64,000 nt of DNA from Meloidogyne chitwoodi (Eukaryota > Nematoda > Chromadorea > Rhabditida > Meloidogynidae): assembly GCA_015183035.1 (NCBI GenBank), contig JACZZP010000012.1:1860001-1924000 (forward strand), read 5' to 3'. A program made the translations under genes and the position numbers. The notes below the pieces were generated by a model. It ran no database searches. It was not told the DNA's origin and was given only the letters and a program-made list of their open reading frames with translations. Each line of letters begins with the position of its first letter. Within the stretch, counting starts at the first letter, position 1. Below, in pieces: positions 43,076 to 58,578 of this stretch.

Positions 43076-45710
43076 ATGATTAATTTTGATACTCTAAAGA
43101 AGGATAAACAAGATATTCTGGTTATTTTTATTTACACTTGTTTTTTATCTTCATTTTTAGAATGATCGCTTTCGCTTACGTTATTTGCCCAAAAGTTGTG
43201 TTCCAATAGCTTGTGATATTTTAGAACTTGATGACCATTTGATTGTTGTGGATTTGGTTAAGGCAGAGGTATATATTTTGTGATATTTAAACTTAGTTTT
43301 AAGGGTTATGAAGCCAAAATAATTGAATCTCTCAAAGCGTTAGAATTGTCATCAATAGACAAATCCAGCAACAGCATTGAAAACAAAGAAAACATTCCTG
43401 ATGGCTGCGAAATCAGAGGAGACGAGAAACTTACTGTTACATTTTTATCAATTGATAAACTCGACAAAATGGCAGAATTGAACAAAAATCGACTTGAAAA
43501 ACCTCAACATGGATTTGAATTAAGTTGTTTAGATAGGTTTCCAGATTTTGAGTTGCACTTGGTTCCTCAATGGGAAGGTTTAACTTTAGTGAATAAGTAC
43601 GTTTTGTTTATTAAATTTTACATATTAAATTTAAAAAATTCAGATTGTCCGTTCAAGAGAGAAAAAAGACCAATCATTTTTCATTGATAGCCTTCACTGA
43701 AGGTTCTGGCAATCAAAATATTCTTTTTACTGGAATTAAAAAGACTGCTGAGCAATTTATAACTTTTAAAGGAAATTATCTTGGTATTATATTTTATTAT
43801 TTTTCAAATTACACCAATATTATTCTTAAAAAAGGTGATTACTATTCGTCAGTTAACGAGCTTGATAGATTGTCATTAAATTTTCATCACTTTTCTTTTG
43901 TGGAAGCGAAATGTCGTTGCCGTTTTGATGTTTTACATGACAACATTTTGGTTGAAAAAAGTGGACATTTTGTCCCAGCAATGTTTATTATTGAAGCAGA
44001 GTGGGTATCTGAGAAAAAGGAAAATAAAGGAAATTCTTCTCAACTTGAAGCTCTTACAATGCCTCCAGAAAAAGCAACCGCTTTAATTGTATTTTTTATA
44101 TTTTTAATATTTTATTTAAAAATTCCATACTCCTTAAGTTTGACGTTTTTTTATTGCGTTGAACGAGTCAAAGTATGGGAAATTATAAAAATGTTTAGAA
44201 TATTTTTTTCTTTTGATTTTATAGTCTAAAGAAGATTTTTTGAACATTTACAATTTATAAAATATATTTTTTGTAAAATCTTTTTTAAATTTTTACTTTT
44301 TTTAAGAGTTTTAAGCCAGGATGGATGGACAACCGTATTCCTTTAACAGACCGTGTTAACGAACTTCGCTATCTTGCTGGACTTATTTCCCACTTACGCG
44401 AAGGAACGTCACCGTGGGGAAAAGAAAAAGTTGTTTTGGAACAGCCAGAAATTTTAGTTCGTCTTAAACAATTAATTAATGAAGCAAATAAAGATGCTCA
44501 ATCAATTTTTCCTTTTGATTTTACTGATCAACTTTGGGATGTTTTGAAAATTTCAAAATCATTTGAAATACTTCGTCAAGCATTTCAACTTTTATATGAT
44601 CGTTTACAAAGTGGAGAATTTCATGTTTTGGTTGGATCAAATAGAACTTCTTCTTTAGCAAAAATGCTTAGAATGCGTAATCCAAATGATATTGTTTTTC
44701 CTCGTCTTGAAATTATGACTTGTTTACAACTTTTGGTTGAAATTGGTGTTGATAGATTTAATGGAGAACTTGTTTATCGTTTTTTGCAAGGACAGTTTTT
44801 ACCAAACAGTTCAGATTTGGATCCTTTCTTTTTGTCACCATTGGCTTCGTTAGAGAGTAGTATTGAGCGACTTTTACCTCTTCATTTTGCTCTTCAATCA
44901 ATGGTTTATTTATTTTTATGTATATAAATTCAATGTAGATTATTGGATGTTTTTTTTCAAAAATTGTCCTATTTATTGACTTTCTTTTAACTATATTTTC
45001 TATTTAATTATAAACCAATCTGATCTCTATTATAGAAGAACTAAGCCCTTTTATATTAAAGCTGAAAAAACTTAAATTTTTAGATGATGATCGAAGGATA
45101 TGTTCGTTTGCCTAAACACGAAATTGCAAATTTGGCAAAGTATAATTTTTTAAAATATATAATTTTTAAAAATACAAAAATTTAGACGTCTCTTGACTCA
45201 CTTTATTACTTCAAAAGGAACTGATGCTTTTGAAAAAGAATTTATTTATAAAATAAATATGGAAGATATTCGACGTGAAGAAATTAGGTTTTTGTTTTAA
45301 ATTTAATAATTTTATTTTTAATTTTTAAAAAAAGTTGTTCATTAACTGATTGGATTATTGAACGAAAATATCAAAAATTTGAATCTGATGGAGCTTTTTC
45401 AGAAAATGGTTCAATTTCAAATATTGTACATATTTCAAAGAATTTTGGTATAAAATATTTAGCTCCAACATTAAAAGATAAAAAATTAAATAATTTGGAT
45501 AATCTTGTAAAAAATGAAATTATGAGCCCAAAAGAAAGAGAAAATGATGAAATTGAAAATAATAATAATAAATTTAAAGAAATTGAAGAAGAAGATAAAA
45601 ATTGTAATTTAAATTTTGAAAGTATTTTTATTACAATTTCGAGTCAGAAAATTAAAAATTTGGAAAATTTTGAGGAAGAAGATTCTGAAGATGAGGGAAT
45701 TGATATTTAA
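43076..45710 (+). CDS. zwl-1: Zwilch, RZZ kinetochore complex subunit
   Basis: Acts with Rod and ZW10 at kinetochores to recruit dynein and checkpoint proteins. The first exon 43076-43120 (MINFDTLKKDKQDIL) splices to NDRFRLRYLPKSCVPIACD. Later segments are GYEAKIIESLKALEL, LSVQERKKTNHFSLIAFTEG, GDYYSSVNELDRLSL and SFKPGWMDNRIPLTDRVNEL. The family-typical helical core follows: DFTDQLWDVLKISKSFEIL and then SLAKMLRMR, in exon 44312 onward. The identification rests on this core. The C-terminus is Asn/Glu-rich and ends SEDEGIDI. About nine exons, all with short introns. psmd-10 follows 244 bp downstream. Confidence 0.8.
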
Positions 45711-45954
45711 AAGTATATTTAATTTATAATTATTTTTTGTGTCTAAATTGACTTTATTTATTTAAATTTATTTTTAAGTTTATTTTTTGTTCTTAATTAT
45801 ATATTGATGCTCATTTAAAAAACAGAATAAATTTTTGGTCTCATTAAATTGTTTTTTTAATTGTATTTTGTTTAATTTTACAAAGAATTTTTACTATTTA
45901 TGTTTATTTACTATTTTAGATATTTTTTAATATTTTAGACTAATTTAAAAGAAA

Positions 45955-47032
45955 ATGTTTGAGAAGGATGAAGAGAGGGATGCGTTCAATGAGCTTATAC
46001 AATTTTTCCATGACAAGGTTTATATTTTTGAATTTTTTTAACATTTTTTTAACTCCAGAATTTTAGGAATTTAGTAAAGCTGAACGTTTACTAGCAGAAC
46101 AACCAAATCTGCGAAAGTACAAGGACCAATCTGGACGTAATGCTGTTCATTATGCTGCAGCTTCTGGACATTATGAATTTGTAAAAGGCGAATTAACTGC
46201 TAATTATTCACTGTTTGGGGTAATAGATGATGATGGTTGGACTCTTTTAATGATCTCTGCTTCTGCTGGACAAATTGAAATTGTTCGCCTCTTATTGAAT
46301 TTTCCAAAAGAGGTGAACTTGCAACAACAACCAAACATCAATCAAAAGTATTATTTAATTAAGAGTTTAAAATCATAGTTTACGGCCTTTTTACAATTCA
46401 CTCCTATTTCCTTTGAAAACGATTACCCTCTAAACAAATGTGTATTAAGTAAAAATATTTTTTTTTTTAATGTAAAAGCTAAGAATACATTTAAATATTA
46501 ATTTTTTTTAGTTAATAAAGTTTTTATTTTCAAAATAAAAATTAACTTTTATTAAAAAAAATATTAAATAATATTTTATTTCTTTACAGAAACAACACAG
46601 GCCAATCTGCTCTACATTATGCTTGTTCTAAAGATCATTTACAAATTGTACAAGAATTGGTTTGTTTTTTAAAAATTTATTTTTATATTTATTTATTTAA
46701 AAAAAAAGATTGATAAAGGTGCTGATTTAAATTGTCAAGATGAAAGAGGAGCAACACCTTTACACAGAGCAGCGAGTAAAGGAAACAAAAGAATTGTTAA
46801 TTTATTATTAGGCTATAAAAACAAATTACAAATTAATTTGATTAATCAAGAAGGAGATACAGCTTTACATTTGGCCTGTGAAGATGATCACTCAGACATT
46901 GCTATTTTACTTGCATCAAGTGGGGCAGATATTAATAAAATTAATAGAGAAGAAAAAACTCCTTTGGATATGGTTAAAAATGGTCAATTAAAGCAAAAAT
47001 TAATTGAAGCAGCGCGTTCAAGTGGATCTTAA
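45955..47032 (+). CDS. psmd-10: Gankyrin-type ankyrin repeat protein (PSMD10)
   Basis: A proteasome assembly chaperone expected to bind the Rpt3 ATPase. ATG at 45955 sits 18 bases after TATTTTAG, a likely trans-splice acceptor. First exon to 46017, then 46067 onward, with two more introns; the one near 46.35-46.59 kb is the largest. About six ankyrin repeats are visible (GRNAVHYAAASGHYEFV, GWTLLMISASAGQIEIV, GQSALHYACSKDHLQIV, GATPLHRAASKGNKRIV, GDTALHLACEDDHSDIA, EKTPLDMV). Length and repeat number match gankyrin. It may be co-transcribed with zwl-1. Confidence 0.85.
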
Positions 47033-47267
47033 TTTTTGAAGATGATGAAGGATTAAATGTCAAATCATGAGAGAGATTAAATTGACCCAGTGCCTTTTGA
47101 TTTTGTATTATAAAAGGATTCGCCAAGTTTGTTTGTTTTTTTAATATTTTTTATAATTTGGGTTTTCCACCTATTCGACCAAAAACCTAAAAAATTAAGT
47201 CTTTTAAAGAAATTTAATTAAAGAAAAATGCGAATACAAAATGAGTGTTTTTATCACCAACGGAATT

Positions 47268-50577
<3,310 letters not shown>

Positions 50578-51019
50578 TATATGTAAAATTATACGTAAAT
50601 CTGAGATAAAATTAAATATGTATATTAAAAATAAAATTTTAGATATTACAGCTCATGCAACCCAAAACATGATGATATATTGATTAGTAGGAGAGACCCC
50701 GTTCAGGATTTTACGAGATCCATCACAAAATCCCGATTTTTTTGGATTTTTCGGGATTATTCAATTGAGGTCCCTTACATATCAATTCAAAAAATCCCGA
50801 ATCGGAATTCAGAAAATGCGATTTTCTCTGGTCACTAATTGTCCTCTGTCCAATTGTCTCTCTGTGCAATTGACCTAGTTTGACAGTGTCATAGTGCCCA
50901 TATATGTATTATTTGAAATTATTTGTGAATTTTATGTAAAATTTTTTTTTCTTTTTTTATAATTTTTCTAATTGTAAAACAATATTTTTTCAGAAGGATT
51001 ATTTTATAAAAAGAAAAAA
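50578..51019. promoter_or_regulatory. Divergent region between prpf-4 and HDDC2 with a small inverted-repeat unit
   Basis: A 442-bp gap between two start codons. It includes AATCCCGA at 50729-50736, its inverse TCGGGATT at 50751-50758, and a further direct AATCCCGA at 50793-50800, in a stretch more GC-rich than its surroundings. It may be a MITE relic or regulatory sites. Confidence 0.45.
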
Positions 51020-52118
51020 ATGGTTGTTAATATTTTTGCGCTTTTGGAGATTATTGATCGTCTCAAACATTTAAAACGCACAGGTTTTTATTTTTTTATT
51101 TAATTAAAAAATATTTAAAAAGGATTGGACTTTAACTAAAATTATAAACGAAATTATGCTTATATTTTTTAAAATAAAAAATTTGAAAATCTATTTTGTT
51201 TTAGGAGAAATACGTTTAGATATTACTCAACTTTTTTTTTTGAGAAAAATAAATTATTTATAATTTCAGGTTGGGTCCATTATGATGTAGCAGAGTGTGA
51301 AACCGTTGCTTCACATATGTATAGAATGGCTATATTATGTATTTAAAATTTTAAAAATTAAAAAAATATTTTTTTAAAGCAATGTCGTTAGCTGAATGTC
51401 GCAAAGATTTGGATATTGATAAATGTGTAAGAATGGCTTTAGTACATGATATTGGGGAAGCAATTATTGGAGGTTTTTTTTATTTTTGAGAATTTATTTT
51501 AAAATAAAACATTATTTAGATATTACACCGAATTGTGGTGTTTCTGCCGAAAAGAAGTATATTATTGAGAAAGAGGTTATTTTATATATTTTTTTTATTA
51601 AAATTGTTAAGAGAACCTTTAGAAGAGGGATTGAACTATCTAAAGGGAATTCCAGAGATTGAATAAAACTAGGAAATTGGTAGTTCCAATACAACTTGAA
51701 AAGCTTGGAGAGAAAGATAAATATATTTATTTTTGTTTTTAGGCAGTAGAACAAATTTCTAGTTACGTACCAGCTTCAATTGGAGAAAATTGGATTCAAC
51801 TTTGGTTGGAATATGCAAAAGCATCCACTCCAGAAGCAAAAGCTGTAAAACAATTGGATAAATTGGTTAGAGAAAATTTAAAAAAAAATTAATTAATTTG
51901 AGAATTATTTTACATCTATTAGGTAATAAATAAATAATTTTTTTTTTCAGGATTTTTTGGCTCAAGCATTAAGTTATGAAGAAAAATATAAAGGCCTTAA
52001 TTTTGATCAATTTTTTATTTCAAAAAAAGATTCATTTTCTGAAGAACCTTTCATTGAATGGGCAACACTTATAATGGATAAACGTAAAGGTTTGAAAGAA
52101 AAGAATAATTTTAATTAA
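51020..52118 (+). CDS. HDDC2-type HD-domain 5'-deoxynucleotidase
   Basis: A small HD phosphohydrolase predicted to dephosphorylate deoxynucleoside monophosphates. ATG at 51020 (MVVNIFALLEIIDRLKHLKRT). The conserved start GWVHYDVAECETVASHMYRM contains the first metal His, and LVHDIGEAIIGDI contains the HD pair; AVKQLDKLDFLAQALSYE carries the distal Asp. Six exons with introns of 50-170 nt. The C-terminus, EWATLIMDKRKGLKEKNNFN, is slightly longer than needed for the fold. Length is close to that of human HDDC2. Confidence 0.88.
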
Positions 52119-52624
52119 TTATTTTTTTTAAAAGTTTTATTTAAAAGATCCCAAATATTTTAAAGTTTTCAAACTTTTGCGATGATATTAAAAAAGAAAA
52201 ATAATTTTTTTTAAAAAATATTTTGTTGGGTTTAAAACAAAGATTTTTAATTATCATCGCAATAGTTTGTTTTAAAAAAAAGATTATTATTATTTTAACT
52301 CTGCCAGTTTTCCTCCTTTTGATTTTTGTAAAAGTTTTTGATCTGATCACATTCCCTTGCTCCAAAAATTTTTTTAAATTTTTCTCCCATTTCCACAAAA
52401 TTTGTCAAATTATTTTAACCAAAGTGTTTTTATCTTTAGAAGAGGGTATAATGATTATATTTTTTTAACAATTCCACAAAAAAGAGTATATTATTATTGT
52501 TTATTAAGGCATTAAATATCATAAAATAATTAAAGTTTTTTTGAGATATTAAAGCAAATATTTAAGTGAAAGAAAGACAAAATTATGGCCTTTTAAATAT
52601 ACCAATATTATTGTTTTTTTACTA

Positions 52625-54596
52625 CTAATCCTTCTTCTTTTTCTTCAAAACATTAGAATTAAATGATTCATTTCTCCCAGACAAAGCTGCCGCTTGAAAT
52701 AAAATTAATGATCCAAAAAAACAAAGAGACCTAAATTTAAAGGGAAAATAAAAATAAATATTTATTTTTTAAATAAATACCAAATCAAAGCAATATATTC
52801 CGAATAAAGTTGCAAACGTGATAATTTCCCACAAATTGTATACCATTCCACAATATAATCGTCCATTTCAGGCTTTCCACTTGGGATACAATGAAAATCG
52901 AAAATTTCATTTTTCATCTTTTTTAAGCAAAAATAGGAAGATTTTGTGAAATTCTGGAAAAAGAAAAAAAAGAATTTATTTAAAAGAAAAGAAAAATAAA
53001 CTAACAAAATCAAACGGCAATTGTGAAAAAGTGTTTTCCTGACAAGGCCCAATAGGTTTATGAAAACCTCTACTAATAATAAAAATTGGATTGTAGAACA
53101 CAATAATCGTCATAAGAAAAATAAAATGAATGCAAACAACAAAAGAGAGTTCATCAAACCAATAAATATTTGAACAATCTGCTTGAGGATTTTTATTTCG
53201 ACGATCAGCAATATAAACATCAATTACAAAAGAAGAAGTTAAAATTAACACAATTAATGTTATTGACACATTTGTGTAAATTCCAGCATAATAAATAATT
53301 AAAGTTGAGCAAAAGGCGAAGAACAAAGCATTTAAGGCAGAAAGAAAAACACAAATAAATTCACGTACAAACCTGAAAATTTAAATTTTTGAAGAGAAAA
53401 AGAAGAGTTTTTTGTTTTTTACATTTTCCAGTTGTAAGAGTTTTTTACAAGATATTTACGTGTAAGAGTTAATCCAAAAACAAATGATGATGTTGAAAGA
53501 ACATCAAAAGCTGAAAAAGAATTTTTTAATTTAAAAATAGGAAAAAAGAATAAAATTGGAAAATTTCTGATTGAATTTTTGAGTGATTTTAAATCTATTT
53601 TATAGGTTTTCGAAAGAATTTTTCAAATAATAAAAAATAAAATACCAAAAACAATCCAAGGAACGCCATAAACCTTTTCCTGAATTAAAGGATTATTAAA
53701 ATCCAAAGTCCACCACAGAAAATGTGTTCCAATAAAATCATATGGAAGTTTGAGTATTAAAGCCTAAAAAGAAGAAAAAATAAATTTAAAAATGTTATAT
53801 AAATTTAATAATAAACTCCAATAGCAGTTGCACAGCTTTGTATCTTTGGTGAAAAGTGCATCCTTAAAATTGGAATTTTTTAAATTTTTTTTTTAATTTT
53901 TTGGTTAGTCCCTACCCTCTTATTTATTTATATTATTTTTTATTAATTAAAAAGAAAACCTCTGAATAAGAACATAAGAAGAATAAATAAACACTTGTTG
54001 AGCTCCCAAAACGCGTGAAATTGGAATTCTTCCACCACAAAAACTTAGTAGCCCCTGCGCATGCCATTGAATATCTAAAACTGGCTGCCAAAAGCGTACA
54101 ATTTCTTGTAAAAGTACAAGCATAAAAATACCTAACCAAGTATAAATAAAACGTCCACCGAGACGGAACGCTGGGGAAAATTGAAAAATAAGAAAATTTT
54201 AGAAGAAAAAAGAAACTAACCATGAAACAATGTAAAAATAAACAGAAAAAAATAAAGAATTTCAGCAGAAAAAAAAGTAAAATGATTTTCAAAAAAGTTG
54301 TGAATATCCTGTGTCTTACAAAACCAATCGGCAATCTAAAATTATAAAAGAAATTTTGTAAGGTTTTTTCTTATAAAAATTTGTATTTTTTCAATAAATC
54401 CCTTCAATTATGAAGATGAGGGAATTCTCAATAATTTACTAGAATTCCCCCTTAATTTCAGAAAAAACCTTTAAACAATAAAATTAAAAAAAACCTTAAC
54501 AACAGACATAGAAGACGAAGATATTGACTTCTTCAATTCATCAGAAACTTCAAAAGGTAAATAACCGAAAAGATAACGATCCAATAAATAATTCAT
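52625..54596 (-). CDS. Multipass membrane protein, unrecognised (nematode type)
   Basis: ATG at 54596 (MNYLLDRYLFGYLPFEVSD). About nine exons encode alternating hydrophobic segments: near AEILYFFLFIFTLFH, GRFIYTWLGIFMLVLLQEIV, LNALFFAFCSTLIIYYAGIY, SITLIVLILTSSFVIDVYIA and SFVVCIHFIFLMTIIVFYNP. Around seven to nine membrane spans seem likely. Loop motifs include FWQPVLDIQWHAQG and EFICVFLSALN. It ends in a Lys run (VLKKKKKD) resembling a dilysine-type ER signal, though the exact KKxx position is not met. I do not recognise the family. The final exon start and two internal joins are the least certain. Confidence 0.7.
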
Positions 54597-55026
54597 AATA
54601 TTTTAATTAAATCTGAAAATCAAAAAATAAAAAGATATTATAAAACAAAAATACAAATTTATAAAACATAATAACTATAAATATGGTTTAAAAAGAATAA
54701 AAGAAAATTATTTTTCTTTCTTATCTTTTTTAAAAATTATCTTGTAAAATAATGTGTCATTTTTATTGAATAATTATTTATCATTAAATGTAGTTTATGT
54801 GATAGACATAATTATTTAAGAATTTTTAAAATATATTTTTTTGTTATATTTATATTCGTTTTTTTAATAATCAATTTAAAAGAATTAAAAAACACATTTT
54901 TTCTTACAATTAGATAAATAAACAAATTTTTGTTTGAATTTATTTAAAAAAAGCAAAGTTTGATTTTTGTATTAAAATTTAAAATTCATTTTAAAGACAA
55001 CAAACAAAATTAAATATTTTAAAGAA
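54597..55026. other. AT-rich divergent intergenic region
   Basis: Lies between divergent starts of the membrane protein and the MFS transporter. No motif stands out. Confidence 0.4.
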
Positions 55027-55082
55027 ATGTCTCAGAATGCAAGGGAAAGCTTAAATGAATATACCCCACTTCTCAGCGCTTG
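55027..55082 (+). CDS. Alternative first exon of the MFS transporter
   Basis: ATG TCT CAG at 55027 begins MSQNARESLNEYTPLLSA, ending TG/GTAAGT in phase 2. It would join directly to the exon beginning CCGTTGATTCTCTC near 55933 in phase. The alternative first exon from 55446 also ends in phase 2, so two N-termini are possible. The short one has a dileucine-type signal (EYTPLL) seen in vesicular transporters. Confidence 0.6.
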
Positions 55083-55445
55083 GTAAGTTTAAGAAAAATT
55101 TTTTTTAACTTTTTAAAAAAATTTTAAGAATTTACCCTTAGACTCTAAAGCCAATAGAGGATTTAATAAATCGCATAAATCTCACGTACTATTTCGCCTA
55201 TTCTCTAACACTTTTCCCTTAAACAATTTGAGTCTAATTCGCTAGTAATGTTAAAGATAACGTAAATTAAGAGAGAGCATGACACATAGAGTAAAAAATA
55301 TTTTTCTTAATCCGGATTTGACGTCTCTTTTTTTATCCTTTTCAAAACAAAATATATTAAATTCTTTTTTATGTAACATTTTGCCTTCTTTAAAAGTCTT
55401 TTTCAGATAAAGAGAGTGTCTTTCAGATAATAAAATTTAAAAAAA

Positions 55446-58070
55446 ATGTCAGGGATGAATAAATTAAATAATAGTTTTGACCAACATAATTTTTCTAATC
55501 TCGACTCTAGTTCATTACCTTCAATGCTCAACGAACCTTTGACTACCAGTGAACGACATGAAGAATTAGATGAAGGTGACAGGGAAAATAGTCCATTTAT
55601 GCCTGAAATTGATGATCGATCTACTTTGGCTTTTCAAGCTTCAACTTCTCAATCTGTTGAACAATTGAATAGAAGTCCTCGAAGACGTCATCGTTCAAAA
55701 AAGAATCGGCGTCGCAGAAGGATTTATAGTGACACTGACTTATCAAAAATGCGGTATTTTTTCAAATTAGGTTTTAATTTTCATTACGGAGGTTTAATAG
55801 GTAATTTCATTCCCCATTAATTGGGACTAATTTATTTTTGACCTATGGGAATGTATTCTGGAAAACATGTGGGGCGATTATTTTGAAATACTGGGGAATT
55901 CCTTTTAAAAAATAATTTATTTAAATTTTAGTCCGTTGATTCTCTCACCATTTATGCCGAATTTTGCAACTCAAATTTCTGTTGATGCTCAAAATAGACG
56001 TCCAACAAATGCTAGTCTTACTGGTGTTCGAACGACTTCAACTCCCCAGCCCAATTTAGCAACAATAGTACCTATTACAAATATTTTATTGCCTAGAACG
56101 GTTATGGAGAAACAACAAACTGCTAGGAATGATACAAATCAATCAAAAAAGTATGGATCTGTTCCTCCAATTAAAGTAAATAATGTAGTAGTTACTGATC
56201 AAATGTTACAACAAACAATACCTGAAAGTGAATTGGAGTCTGATGATGAGGACGATAAAAGGTTTTTAATTTTATATTTTGGAAATGATGATATACTAAA
56301 AATATATAATTTTTTCTAGTATCAGTAGTAGTGAATCCTCTTCTTATACTCGTTTTTCTGAACTAACAAAAAAGCAATTGGCAACAATTGGAATGTTGGC
56401 AGTAGCTAATCTTTGTAGTACAATAGCATTTAGTTGTATTGCTCCTTTCTATCCGACTGAAGCTGAATTTAAAGGGTTTTTATTTAAATGTAATTTAAAT
56501 TTAAATTTGTTTTTAAAGTATGAATACCTCAGAGATTGGACTTATTTTTGGTATTTTTGAACTAGTCATGTTTATTACAGCTCCTTTTCTTGGCAAATAT
56601 GTAAAGAAGAACTTTCTATTAAATTGCCTAAAACTTTTAAAAATTATAGATGTCATCGGTAGGCTCAAAAAGAATGTTTATAACTGGTCTTTTGATCACT
56701 GGAATTACTGCTATTGGATTTGGTACTTTAAATCTTTTACCTGCCGGAAGAATCTTCTTTTGGTCTTCTTTGGTTATTAGATGTCTTGAAGCTTTAGGTG
56801 ATGCTTGTTTTGTTACCTCTTCTTTTGCAATAAGTGCAAAATGTTTTCCTGGACGAATTGCGACTATTGTTGTGAGTTTTGTAATTTTTATGGTTTTTTT
56901 GTTTTTTTTTGAAAATTTAACAATTCTTTAGGGAATAATGGAAACTTTTGCTGGTCTTGGATATACTGCGGGTCCAATTATTGGAAGTGTCCTTTATGAA
57001 TACGGAGGGTTTCAATTGCCTTTTTTTGTTCTTGGAGTTTTGCTTATTTTTGCTACTGCCGTTTCTTACTTTCTCATTGATAATATTGACGATGAACCAA
57101 CCGATGATGCAATGGGAATGCTTTCAATGCTTCGAATCCCTGTCATTTGGTTAATGGTTTTTGCAGTAATTATTTGTGCAATATCTCTTTCTTTCTTTGA
57201 TCCAACATTGGCTGGACATCTTTCTCAAGTTTTTTTATAAATATTATTTTAGAGTGACGGGCAGATTCTTGGGAGTTTAAAAATCATTTTTAGTTCAATT
57301 TGTCAACAATAATGGTTGGATTTATGTTTCTTCTTTGTGGAGGGTTTTATTGTGTTACTGCCCCACTTTGGGGTTTTATATTAGACCGTTGGCATTGTTG
57401 CAATTTATTAATGCTTTTTGGCTCTACAGCAACAATTTTTTCAATGATTTTTGTTGGACCTTCCCCTTTTTTGGATATTGACAAGTAAATAAAATATTTT
57501 TAAATATTTTGATTCTTTTTTAGGAATCTCTTTTTAATTGGTGTATCTTTAGCTGTTTTGGGAATTGCTGCAGGTTTTTTAGCTTTGATTAGTATTTTAT
57601 TGAATAATCTTTTAATTTTAGGAGCTCTTTATATTCCAACTTTTCAAAATTGTCTTGACGCTGTAAAGTTTGTATTTTATTTAAAATAAAATTTTATAAT
57701 TTTTATTTAAAGGGAAAATGGATATGATGACTCATTTCAAACATACGGGTGCGTGTCTGGAGTGTTTCAATCTGCATTTGCTTTTGGGTTATTTTTTTAA
57801 ATTTAATTTTTGTTTATTTTTTTTAATTTTTAGGGCCTTTATCGGTCCAACTTTGGGTGGCCTTTCTGTACAAACATTTGGATTTCCTTACACAACAACT
57901 TTTATTGCAGGAATTAACCTCGTTTTTGTATGTTCTTTTTTTAATAATTTTATTTTTTTTTAATTTGTTTCAAGGTATGTACATTATTAATGTTTTTTAC
58001 TGTCAAACGAATGTCAAAACGAAGAGCTTCATTTTCGACTGACAGGGAAAACAATTTAAATTCACTTTAA
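55446..58070 (+). CDS. MFS transporter, SLC18B1-like (vesicular amine type)
   Basis: Twelve-span major facilitator expected in vesicle membranes. The long N-terminus from ATG 55446 is Ser-rich with a basic stretch (RRRHRSKKNRRRRR). The second exon contains LILSPFMPNF and an acidic run (ESELESDDEDDK). The transporter domain starts at LTKKQLATIGMLAVANLCST; first loop APFYPTEAEFKG; then IGLIFGIFELVMFITAPFLGKY, the MFS signature region. Next come RCLEALGDACFVTSSFAI, METFAGLGYTAGPIIGS, FCLD-like LDRWH and a final AFIGPTLGGLSVQTFGFP. It ends RENNLNSL at 58070. This pattern resembles SLC18B1 (polyamine) more than sugar carriers; the substrate is inferred. Confidence 0.8.
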
Positions 58071-58578
58071 AAAAACAATTTAAAAAATACTTTAACACCA
58101 AAGGTGCTCTTACAACTTTATTATTATTTTCATCTATAAATAGGACATTTTGCATTTAAGTTTTACATTTTTTTAATTTTAGTGATAAATTTGATATTAT
58201 TAAATGTCTTTTTTTATTCATAAATGGATATTTTATATACCTTTTATTTTTTATTAATTCATTTTGATATTGACCATTTTATAACTTTTTTCGCCGATGA
58301 TTGTTTATGTTCCATTAACTATGAAATGGGGGAAAAGGATAAAATACGAGCAATTAAATGACCATTTTCTATAAAAGCGTGCGTAAACATGCGCGAACTT
58401 TTTGTTATTTTTCGGAGTCCATTAGTTTTAATTATTATTTTTTTAAGAAAAGCGAGGATTAAATGGAATTCTGTTCATTTTGTTTAATTACATGTTTGTT
58501 ATTTTTTGGTAATCGTTATTTTCGAGTTAATCTCGAACGAAAACAAAAGTTCTTTAATTTTAAATTTAGGTTAAAAAA
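58071..58578. other. Intergenic region between transporter and SCYL2
   Basis: AT-rich; no gene seen. The ORF at 58463-58645 overlaps the SCYL2 start in another frame and was rejected. AAATTTAG occurs just before the SCYL2 ATG and may be a trans-splice acceptor. Confidence 0.4.

Noticed and set aside
51512..51754. 80-aa minus-strand ORF in the HDDC2 gene
   Set aside because: Spans exon and intron of the plus-strand gene; composition of an antisense shadow.
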